Assembly: GCA_027081495.1 (NCBI GenBank)
Contig: JALWKJ010000221.1
Span: forward strand, 1-9,962
DNA length: 9,962 nt
Source: Campylobacterales bacterium
Lineage (GTDB): Bacteria > Campylobacterota > Campylobacteria > Campylobacterales > QNZT01
Direction: 5' to 3'
The position numbers and the translations under genes were made by a program. Position 1 is the stretch's first letter; each line of letters starts with the position of its first letter. This document shows positions 1 to 5,762 of the stretch, one piece after another. The notes under the pieces were generated by a model. That model did no database searches, was not told where the DNA came from, and worked only from the letters and a program-made list of their open reading frames with translations.

Positions 1-443
1 GGATAATAGACTATACCAAGACCGTTTCTTTTGCCCTCTTTATAGTTCCACTGAGCTTTTAGTTTGCCGTTTTCGTACTCTTTGGTTATACCGTTTAAAA
101 GATCGTTTTTATATTCCGATTCCAGAACAAGCCGACCGTTTTTGTCGTATCTTTTCGTTATGCCTTCTTGTTTTGAGTCAACGAAGGTAATCTCCTCTCT
201 TTTGATTCTGTTTTTATCGTAGATAATGCTGACGCCGTTTAAAAGGTCGTTTTTATAGCTCCATTTCGCTTTTAATTTTCCATCTTTATAATACTCTTTG
301 GTTACACCGTCTTTTTTGCCGTTTTTATATGTTATTTCAAATTTTACATTTTCGTTGTCATAAAACTCTTTTGAAGTAGATGCCAAAAGAGCGGAAGTTG
401 TTAAAAGTGTGGCGAGAAACCCCAAGCATACTTTTTTTTGCAC
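1..443 (-). CDS. MORN/YwqK-like repeat protein, secreted (3'-truncated by window edge)
   Basis: Only the N-terminal 147 codons are present; the gene continues beyond position 1. I chose a GTG start at 443 because AAAGGA lies 5 nt upstream (449-454) and an in-frame TAA closes the frame just above it. Residues 1-22 form a Sec signal peptide (MQKKVCLGFL...LLAS) with no lipobox, so the product is probably periplasmic. The rest is built from MORN_2-type repeats with the pattern Y-K-[ND]-G-K-x-[DN]-G-x-x-K-E-Y. Repetition is visible at DNA level: near-identical stretches start at 91 and 235 (144 nt, 48 codons apart) and at 76 and 292 (216 nt apart). YwqK-like proteins are often annotated as antitoxins, but no toxin partner is visible and the exported form argues against that role. 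It is transcribed divergently from the lipoprotein pair at 539-1711. The function is unknown. Confidence 0.85.
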   Translation of the reverse strand, partial: MQKKVCLGFLATLLTTSALLASTSKEFYDNENVKFEITYKNGKKDGVTKEYYKDGKLKAKWSYKNDLLNGVSIIYDKNRIKREEITFVDSKQEGITKRYDKNGRLVLESEYKNDLLNGITKEYENGKLKAQWNYKEGKRNGLGIVYY

Positions 444-467
444 GAATATCCTTTGTTAATAGTTTAT

Positions 468-497
468 TTTACATAAATAATTTAATTAAATTATTAT
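468..497 (+). promoter_or_regulatory. Probable sigma-70 promoter of the DUF4398/OmpA lipoprotein pair
   Basis: TTTACA at 468-473 and TATTAT at 492-497 are separated by 18 nt, giving a reasonable -35/-10 pair about 40 nt upstream of the TTG start at 539. The spacer is almost entirely the palindrome at 476-495. The divergent gene at 443 must be transcribed from the same region; a weak TAAAAT-like -10 can be read on the minus strand. The spacing is seen directly; promoter activity is inferred. Confidence 0.45.
476..495. repeat. Perfect 20-bp AT palindrome between divergent genes
   Basis: AATAATTTAATTAAATTATT is identical to its reverse complement. It sits between the divergent starts at 443 and 539, overlapping the predicted promoter spacer and part of the -10. 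It could be an operator for an AT-preferring dimeric regulator, or chance in very AT-rich DNA. The word AAATAATTTAA at 475-485 recurs in two other intergenic regions of this window. Confidence 0.5.
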
Positions 498-538
498 ATC
501 ATGAAGCTTATTGTAATGCAATACAAAGGAGATACAAA

Positions 539-907
539 TTGTATAAAAGTCTATTTACACTTATTTTAACGATTTTGTTTGTCGGTTGCGCAAATTCCGC
601 TGCGCCTTTAGAAGATATACAAAGAGCTAAAATGGCGTTGCTAGATGCTCAAAACGCCAAAGAGAACAAAATTGCGGGAGACTATTTTAAAAAAGCGCAA
701 AACGAACTCTCTTTAGCTTTGGAGAAAATGAAAGAAAAATCGTACGACGAAGCGAAATTTTTAGCGCAAAAAGCGACTGCCGATGCAAGAGTCGCAAAAA
801 TCAAAGCGACAAACTTTGAACTTAAAAAAGAGATCGATAAACTTGATTTAGAATTAAAAAGAGTAACAAAAGATTTTGTTACTATAGATGAAGCGAAAGG
901 AGAATAG
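539..907 (+). CDS. DUF4398-type outer-envelope lipoprotein (122 aa)
   Basis: I chose the TTG start at 539: AAGGAG at 526-531 gives ideal 7-nt spacing and the signal peptide begins right there. The longer frame back to 380 would put about 50 implausible residues before it and cross the promoter. Residues 1-16 are a lipoprotein signal ending in LFVGC (lipidated Cys17). The mature part is a single helical, Ala/Lys/Glu-rich domain (about 22-110) with the pattern A..ALxDAQNA...FxxAQxELxxA....Y..A..LAxxATADA, typical of DUF4398. The next gene carries a similar segment followed by OmpA-C and starts 3 nt after this stop, with its ribosome site inside this gene, so the pair is almost certainly an operon. 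DUF4398 proteins commonly neighbour OmpA-like lipoproteins; their biochemical role is not established. An envelope structural or scaffold role is my inference. Confidence 0.88.
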   Translation: MYKSLFTLILTILFVGCANSAAPLEDIQRAKMALLDAQNAKENKIAGDYFKKAQNELSLALEKMKEKSYDEAKFLAQKATADARVAKIKATNFELKKEIDKLDLELKRVTKDFVTIDEAKGE

Positions 908-910
908 AGC

Positions 911-1711
911 ATGAATAAAATCATATATGCGGCTATGGCGCTTTTTATTATCGTAGGTTGTAGTTCCAAACCGATTGTGACGCCGGCTCTTAAAAATGCT
1001 CAAAACGCTTATGAGAGTATCAGAAACGATCCATCCATATCCCAAAGCGCGCCTTTGGCTCTGTTTCAGGCGGAAAAAATTTATGATCTAAGCCTTAAAG
1101 TAAAAGATAAAAAAGAGGCCGATCATGCGGCTTATTTACTCGATCGCGAAGTAGAAGTAGCAAAACAGAGCGCAAGAAAACAGCATTTGAAAAATCAGAT
1201 CGAAAAATTAAAATCAGCAAAACAAAAAGCTCTTTTAGATCAAAAAGAGACGCAGCTATTGCTTTTGAAAAAAGAGATGAAACAGGCGAAAGAGAAGTTA
1301 AAAGAGCTTCAGGAATTAAATGCCAAACAGACCAATAGAGGGCTTGTATTGACTCTTGGGGATGTGCTTTTTGAAAGCTCTAAAGCCAATCTTTTACCGG
1401 GCTCAAAAAGAGCGATAGATAAACTGGTGGAGTTTTTAAACGACAACCCGCAAAGGAAGGTGCTTATCGAGGGGCATACCGATAATGTAGGAAGCGCTAC
1501 ATACAACATAGATCTCTCGCTAAGAAGGGCTCAATCGGTAAAAGACGCGCTTGTTGCGCAGGGAATTGACGAAAATAGAGTTACGGCTTTAGGATATGGC
1601 GAAATGTATCCCGTCGCACCTAATAGCGATGCGGCGGGAAGACAGAGAAACAGGCGGGTCGAGATCGTTATACTCGAAAAAGGAGTCGATCCCGAAAATA
1701 TGCACAGATAG
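911..1711 (+). CDS. DUF4398 + OmpA-C peptidoglycan-binding lipoprotein (266 aa)
   Basis: The ATG at 911 is preceded by AAAGGAG at 896-902 with 8-nt spacing. A lipoprotein signal ends in FIIVGC (Cys17, followed by Ser-Ser). Domains in order: a helical DUF4398-like region at about 22-95, a long charged coiled coil at about 85-140 rich in K, E, Q and L, and an OmpA C-terminal domain at about 147-256. The OmpA domain has the classic HTDNVGSATYN...LSLRRAQSV block; Asp191 and Arg206 align with the E. coli OmpA residues that hold diaminopimelate, so peptidoglycan binding should be intact. The closing motif is GRQRNRRVEIVI. It is expected to be lipid-anchored in the outer membrane and tethered to the wall through the coiled coil. 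It lies 3 nt after the DUF4398 lipoprotein and is probably co-expressed. The stop is 4 bp from that of the convergent gene at 1716, leaving no room for an intergenic terminator. Confidence 0.93.
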   Translation: MNKIIYAAMALFIIVGCSSKPIVTPALKNAQNAYESIRNDPSISQSAPLALFQAEKIYDLSLKVKDKKEADHAAYLLDREVEVAKQSARKQHLKNQIEKLKSAKQKALLDQKETQLLLLKKEMKQAKEKLKELQELNAKQTNRGLVLTLGDVLFESSKANLLPGSKRAIDKLVEFLNDNPQRKVLIEGHTDNVGSATYNIDLSLRRAQSVKDALVAQGIDENRVTALGYGEMYPVAPNSDAAGRQRNRRVEIVILEKGVDPENMHR

Positions 1712-1715
1712 GCGT

Positions 1716-3587
1716 TTAATCCCCAAGGGATCTGACGCATCTGTATTTTTTAACGGAGCTTTTTGATATTCCCGCCGCATCTTGCCCTGTAGCGAAGTTT
1801 ACTCCCCAAGCTTTTGACGAATCGTCATTGCGCGTGGTAGATGAAAAGTATGTATCGGCGGCAACCGTGTCGAAGATATCGTAAAAAGCGTTTCCGCTGC
1901 TTTTTGATCTATCGACGATCGTTAAAAGTTCATTTATATTTGGAAGTCGCCAGTCGCTTTTTCCGTTGGCGGAGAGATTGTTACAACCTTCTATCGCCTC
2001 CTGCCAAGTTCCCGATGCCGGCGTCAGTATGATCGGAAAACCGAAATTATTCGTAGGATCAAGCCATTGGAGTTTAGTTTTAGAATCCGTTATAACATTT
2101 CCGCTTACGAATATACCCGGTCTGGTAAATCTCGGCTGAAATGGAAATATAGGAGAAAGCACGAAATCTTTTCTTACGCATGTAACATATCGTAAGGTAG
2201 TATCTAAAGTTACGGAGTCGTTACCTAATTTGAAACTAAATATAAAGTGTTTATTTGCCGCACGCTTATACGGGGTTTGCGACCAATAATATTTGTCCGT
2301 TTTGATATTGTTAAAAGAGCCGAAGTAGTTATTTTCTCCACGGTTAGCTATGGAAATTAACTCATCTATACTCGGAAGTCTCCAGTCCGTTTTACCGTTA
2401 TAACTTAAGCCGTTACAGTAGTTTGCCGCATCCTGGTAATTTTTTGTCGTTATAAAAGCGTCGTTTTTCCAGTGTACTTTTGTTTTGTTCTCTATAAGCA
2501 CTCGCCCGTCGATAAAAATCGGCCAATTGTTGATGTAAAGACCGGTGGCGGTAAAACTTCTGTTTTGCCCATACTGATAATCACCGTCATCGCCCGTAAG
2601 ATATTTAAGAGTTTGACCCGTTTTTAAAACAAGACTTCCTCCTTGTAAATCGTTGATAGAGATTGTAATCTCTTTTGTCGTCGTCGAGGTTAAATCACTT
2701 GCTCCTACCGTAAGAGCGTAGCTGTTTTTAGTTTCATAATCCGGCGCCGTTTTGAAGGTTACGACTCCGGTTGTGGAGTTGATATCGAAAGCATCGCCGT
2801 CGGCGCCTCCTTCTATAGAATAAACTATCGTATCTCCGTCGCTATCCGTAGCGTCAACATCGATTGCGCTTTTTTGATTTTCATCCACGCTTGCCGTTGA
2901 CGGCGTTGTAATCACAGGCGCGGATCCTTCCGCTACATCCGTTATAGTTACGGTGATGTTTTGTGTGGTGTCGGCTACGCCGTCGCTTGCGTGAGCCGTA
3001 AATGTATATGAATTTTTAGTCTCAAAATCCGGAGCGGTTTTAAAAACGACTACTCCCGTAGCTGGATTGATAGTAAAACTCGCGGCATCCGTTCCGCTTA
3101 TGGAATATGTTATCGTATCTCCGTCACTATCGTTTGCGTCGATATCGATGGCGTTTAGTTGATTTTCCTGAACGCTTACGGCTGCCGCGCTAGTAATATT
3201 TGGCGCATGATTTGGCGGAATCGTTACGGTAATGGTGATATTTTGAGATATGCTATCTCCTTGGGTCTGGGCGGTAACTGTGATATGATAAACTCCGGCA
3301 ACGGCTCCTACTTTGAAGCTGACAACGCCGTTATCGGCGTCTATCGAAAACTTATCCGCATCAAGACCGGATAGAGTGTAAGTAATCGTATCTCCGGCGG
3401 GATTTACCGCATCTACATCTATGGCTCTGGATTCTCCTATGGTTACACTGCTGCTTGCAGGCGAGGTAAAAGAAAAAGCGCCCGTTGTGCCTACGGGCGA
3501 GGACGAACTCCCTCCGCCGCACCCGGCGAGTGTTGATCCGACCGCTAAAATAAATGCCAAAATAATACTGTTTTTAGTATGCCTCAT
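1716..3587 (-). CDS. Large surface lipoprotein: three cadherin-like domains plus two DUF1566 domains (623 aa), copy A
   Basis: I chose ATG at 3587 over an upstream in-frame ATG at 3617 because AAAGGAG sits just 5' and the signal peptide MRHTKNSIILAF starts there. The lipobox is LAGC with Cys23 then GGGSSSS; Gly at +2 gives no inner-membrane retention signal. Cadherin/He_PIG-like beta domains lie at about 35-125, 128-222 and 225-316, with motifs such as ENQ, ID.DA.DSDGDTI.YSI, F.I...TGVV.FKTAPD(F/Y)ETKNSY and IND, suggesting Ca2+ binding. A linker with TGDDGDY follows, then DUF1566 domains at about 360-473 and 496-623. Both carry DWRLP and CVR signatures, plus one Cys pair each (391/470 and 535/617), a likely disulfide. 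DUF1566 (Lcl C-terminal) has a C-type-lectin-like fold and occurs in adhesins, so a ligand-binding or adhesive role is inferred. It is a tandem paralogue of the 3804-5594 gene. Relative to that copy it has short insertions around residues 349-360, 489-495 and 513-524. Confidence 0.9.
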   Translation of the reverse strand: MRHTKNSIILAFILAVGSTLAGCGGGSSSSPVGTTGAFSFTSPASSSVTIGESRAIDVDAVNPAGDTITYTLSGLDADKFSIDADNGVVSFKVGAVAGVYHITVTAQTQGDSISQNITITVTIPPNHAPNITSAAAVSVQENQLNAIDIDANDSDGDTITYSISGTDAASFTINPATGVVVFKTAPDFETKNSYTFTAHASDGVADTTQNITVTITDVAEGSAPVITTPSTASVDENQKSAIDVDATDSDGDTIVYSIEGGADGDAFDINSTTGVVTFKTAPDYETKNSYALTVGASDLTSTTTKEITISINDLQGGSLVLKTGQTLKYLTGDDGDYQYGQNRSFTATGLYINNWPIFIDGRVLIENKTKVHWKNDAFITTKNYQDAANYCNGLSYNGKTDWRLPSIDELISIANRGENNYFGSFNNIKTDKYYWSQTPYKRAANKHFIFSFKLGNDSVTLDTTLRYVTCVRKDFVLSPIFPFQPRFTRPGIFVSGNVITDSKTKLQWLDPTNNFGFPIILTPASGTWQEAIEGCNNLSANGKSDWRLPNINELLTIVDRSKSSGNAFYDIFDTVAADTYFSSTTRNDDSSKAWGVNFATGQDAAGISKSSVKKYRCVRSLGD

Positions 3588-3606
3588 GATTGTCTCCTTT
3601 AAGGTT

Positions 3607-3634
3607 TTTATACCCAAATCTTAACAGTAAATAA
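3607..3634 (-). promoter_or_regulatory. Candidate promoter of lipoprotein copy A
   Basis: Read on the minus strand, TATAAA (3612-3607) lies about 20 nt before the start codon at 3587, with TTATTT (3634-3629) 16 nt further upstream as a weak -35. The element abuts the 11-bp tandem repeat at 3634-3655. A separate promoter for copy A fits the terminator-like hairpin after copy B. Confidence 0.35.
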
Positions 3635-3655
3635 TTGCATTTATATTGCATTTAT
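3634..3655. repeat. Exact tandem direct repeat, 2 x 11 bp, upstream of copy A
   Basis: ATTGCATTTAT occurs twice without a gap (3634-3644 and 3645-3655). The period is close to one helical turn, and the repeat lies immediately upstream of the candidate -35 of the copy A gene. That arrangement suits two regulator molecules on one DNA face. No equivalent is seen upstream of copy B. A regulator role is inferred only from position and spacing. Confidence 0.55.
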
Positions 3656-3765
3656 TTTTTATTGAATATTTAGAAAGTAAATAATTATTTAGTTAAATAA
3701 TTTAATAAAATATTTTAAATTTTAAGATATATCAGAAGTGGAAATTTTTAAAAAAGGATTTTTTA

Positions 3766-3795
3766 TTCATTCGGTACAAAATCGTACCGAATGAA
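3766..3795 (-). terminator. Perfect 12-bp hairpin after copy B lipoprotein gene
   Basis: TTCATTCGGTAC (3766-3777) and GTACCGAATGAA (3784-3795) form a perfect 12-bp stem with a 6-nt loop, starting 8 nt after the stop at 3804. On the transcript it is followed by U-A6 and only then by a U run (3755-3750), so it is not a textbook intrinsic terminator. It could instead act as a 3'-end stabiliser or protein site. Confidence 0.6.
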
Positions 3796-3803
3796 AATAG
3801 CCG

Positions 3804-5594
3804 TTATTCACCGAGAGTTCTTACGCATCTATAGTATCTTACGCTTGTTTTTTTTATAGTAGGAACATCGGTGCCTAATATAAAATTAGCGCCCCATACT
3901 TTTGTAGTATAGTCATTATTTGTCGTAGATGAAAAGTATGTGTTTGCGGCTTTATCTTTAAATATGTCGTAAAAAGCGTCTTGAGCTTTTTTTGAACGAT
4001 CGACAATAGTTAAAAGTTCATTAATATTTGGCAGTCTCCAATCATCATGTCCGTCAGCGACAAGATCGTTACAACCTTGCAGCGCTTGAGTCCAATTGCC
4101 GTCTGTCGCCGTGGAGTTTTGAGGATCGTACCATTGAAGTTTTGTTTTTGTATCCGTCACGATGTCGTCGTATCTTGTAAACCTTTTTTCAAGCGGACTT
4201 GTTTGGGCGATACTCTCGTCTCTAACGCAGGCTACATATTTTGTTTTGTCGTTTGATGTGAAAGCGTCTTCTCCAATATCAAAACCGAATGTATAATGAT
4301 AGTTCGTTTTTCTGTTATATGAGGTTTGCGACCAGTAGTAATTGTCGGGTTTGATGATATTAAAAGGACCGAAATAGTTCGATGTTCCTCTATTTGCGAG
4401 ATCTGTTAATTCTTCTATCGTAGGAAGTCTCCAGTCGCTATATCCTCCATGACTAATGGCATTACAATATTTTACGCCGTCGATATAGTTTGATGCGGTG
4501 AGAAAGCCGTTGTTTTTCCAAGTGATTTTTGTTTTATCTTCAGTAATAGTTTTATTTTTGTTTATGCTAAAGCTTCTGTATTGTCCCGCTTTATAATCTC
4601 CGTCGTCTCCGTCGGCATATTTTTTCGTTTGTCCGGTTTTGAATACGAAACTTTTTCCGTCAAGATCATTGATCGATATCGTGATATTCTTTGTCGTCAA
4701 TCCTTGAGAGTTTGTCGCGCCGACCGTAAGAGAGTAGCTTTTTTTTGTTTCGTAATCGGGCGCCGTTTTAAAAGTCACTACTCCGGTTGACGGATCTATA
4801 TCGAAACTCGCGGCATCGCCTCCCGCTTCTATGGAGTAGGTAATGGTTTCGTTGTTGACATCTACGGCGTCTATATCCACCGCATATTTTTGATTTTCAT
4901 CAACGGCGATACTCGACATAGTCGTAATAACCGGTTTTGTCGTATCCGTAACATTTTGTATCTCGATAGTGATATCTTTAGCGGTCGTATCTACGCCGTC
5001 GCTCGCGCTAACTTGAATGTAATATTTATCTTTTCTCTCAAAAACCGGCGGGGTTTTAAAAACTACTATACCGCTTTTTGAATCGACAAGAAAACTATCC
5101 GCGTCCGATCCTCCCGTAATGGAGTAAGTTATGGGATCGTTATCTCTATCCGTCGCTTTTATATCGATCGCGTCGTATTGGTTTTCGTTTACTTTCACGG
5201 TATCGGCGTTTTTGATTACGGGCGCATGGTTTTGGGGAATAGCCACCGTTAAGGTCAGATTTTGAGATATACTTTTTTTACCGGCTTTTGCCGTTACTTT
5301 TAACTTATAAACTCCGGGAGAAGCTTCCGTTTTAAAAGATATTATTCCCGTTGCGGAGTCTATCGTGAATTTATCGGCGTCTGTACCCGATATCGTATAA
5401 GTTATGCCGTTGTTGTCGGGATCGACCGCATCTACATCTATCGCCGTAAATTCTCCAATGCCTACCGTCGCGCTTGAGGGCGAAGTAAAGGAGAAAATCT
5501 CGATATCGGAACTGCTTCCTCCTCCACATCCGATAAAAGCCGTACCGGCCGATAAAATAAGCGTCAATAAAATACTGTTTTTTCTATTTTTCAT
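3804..5594 (-). CDS. Large surface lipoprotein: three cadherin-like domains plus two DUF1566 domains (596 aa), copy B
   Basis: I chose the ATG at 5594 because GGAGGT lies just upstream and the signal peptide MKNRKNSILLTL begins there, although the frame stays open to 5624. The lipobox is FIGC (Cys23) followed by GGGSSS. Beta domains resemble those of copy A at about 33-120, 123-215 and 218-311 (VNENQ, VDENQ, ID.DA.D, TGVV.FKTAPDYETK). The DGDDGDY linker precedes DUF1566 domains at about 345-458 and 478-596, with SDWRLPTIEEL and DDWRLPNINEL, two WSQT/FSSTT segments and CVR at each domain end. Two Cys per DUF1566 domain (377/456 and 508/590) suggest disulfides. The same architecture and high similarity to copy A, most obvious in the last 100 residues (INELLTIVDRSK...FYDIF), show a tandem duplication that has since diverged. 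It should be an outer-membrane-anchored, Ca2+-stabilised adhesin or receptor; the ligand is unknown. Confidence 0.9.
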   Translation of the reverse strand: MKNRKNSILLTLILSAGTAFIGCGGGSSSDIEIFSFTSPSSATVGIGEFTAIDVDAVDPDNNGITYTISGTDADKFTIDSATGIISFKTEASPGVYKLKVTAKAGKKSISQNLTLTVAIPQNHAPVIKNADTVKVNENQYDAIDIKATDRDNDPITYSITGGSDADSFLVDSKSGIVVFKTPPVFERKDKYYIQVSASDGVDTTAKDITIEIQNVTDTTKPVITTMSSIAVDENQKYAVDIDAVDVNNETITYSIEAGGDAASFDIDPSTGVVTFKTAPDYETKKSYSLTVGATNSQGLTTKNITISINDLDGKSFVFKTGQTKKYADGDDGDYKAGQYRSFSINKNKTITEDKTKITWKNNGFLTASNYIDGVKYCNAISHGGYSDWRLPTIEELTDLANRGTSNYFGPFNIIKPDNYYWSQTSYNRKTNYHYTFGFDIGEDAFTSNDKTKYVACVRDESIAQTSPLEKRFTRYDDIVTDTKTKLQWYDPQNSTATDGNWTQALQGCNDLVADGHDDWRLPNINELLTIVDRSKKAQDAFYDIFKDKAANTYFSSTTNNDYTTKVWGANFILGTDVPTIKKTSVRYYRCVRTLGE

Positions 5595-5622
5595 GTTTAC
5601 CTCCAAAGTTTGAAATTTTAAC

Positions 5623-5628
5623 ATTATA
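5623..5628 (-). promoter_or_regulatory. -10 box of copy B lipoprotein gene
   Basis: A consensus TATAAT is read on the minus strand about 28 nt before the start at 5594. No -35 match lies 15-18 nt upstream, which is common for Campylobacterota housekeeping promoters, where AT-rich upstream DNA replaces it. The 5600-5735 region is indeed strongly AT-rich. Confidence 0.45.
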
Positions 5629-5703
5629 AGATTAATAATAGATAACCGCGTGTTTATTGTACTTTATAATATAAAATATATAGAAAAAATAGAGATATTT
5701 ATC

Positions 5704-5721
5704 AAATAATTTAAATTATTT
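5704..5721. repeat. Perfect 18-bp AT palindrome upstream of copy B
   Basis: AAATAATTTAAATTATTT is self-complementary. It begins with the same AAATAATTTAA word found at 475-485 and 3695-3705. A 12-bp palindrome AAATAATTATTT occurs near the latter (3679-3690). It may be an operator or chance in AT-rich DNA. Confidence 0.4.
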
Positions 5722-5738
5722 TTTTACTTTTTAAGAGA

Positions 5739-5755
5739 TGGGACAATTTGTCCCA
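5739..5755 (-). terminator. Dyad TGGGACAA-T-TTGTCCCA after the GGDEF/EAL gene
   Basis: Perfect 8-bp arms (5739-5746 and 5748-5755) flank a single central base, 8 nt after the stop at 5763. The G+C-rich arms are suited to a 3'-end hairpin, but a one-base centre forces some pairs open. No U run follows immediately; the transcript reads UCUCUUAAAAAG. It could equally be a dimeric regulator site for the downstream lipoprotein gene. Confidence 0.45.
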
Positions 5756-5762
5756 AAGAGTT

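Noticed and set aside
1..443. Toxin-antitoxin immunity module, since YwqK-like proteins are often labelled antitoxins
   Set aside because: The protein has an export signal and no toxin-like partner gene lies beside it in the window.
380..538. N-terminal extension of the first lipoprotein frame to an ATG at 380
   Set aside because: It overlaps the start of the divergent MORN gene and the promoter region, and a lipoprotein signal with an ideal ribosome site begins at TTG 539.
682..1045. Minus-strand frames of 63-95 codons opposite the DUF4398/OmpA genes, and similar frames elsewhere
   Set aside because: They lie opposite well-supported genes, lack ribosome sites and have no domain signal; they are reading-frame shadows.
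3588..3803. Small gene, RNA gene or mobile-element end between the two lipoprotein genes
   Set aside because: Very AT-rich with frequent stops. The only structures are the promoter, direct repeat, short palindrome and hairpin already listed; no inverted-repeat pair flanks the genes as an insertion sequence would.
1716..5594. Diversity-generating retroelement target, because DUF1566 has a C-type-lectin-like fold
   Set aside because: No reverse transcriptase or template repeat is visible, and differences between the copies are spread over the genes rather than confined to adenine positions of a 3' variable repeat.
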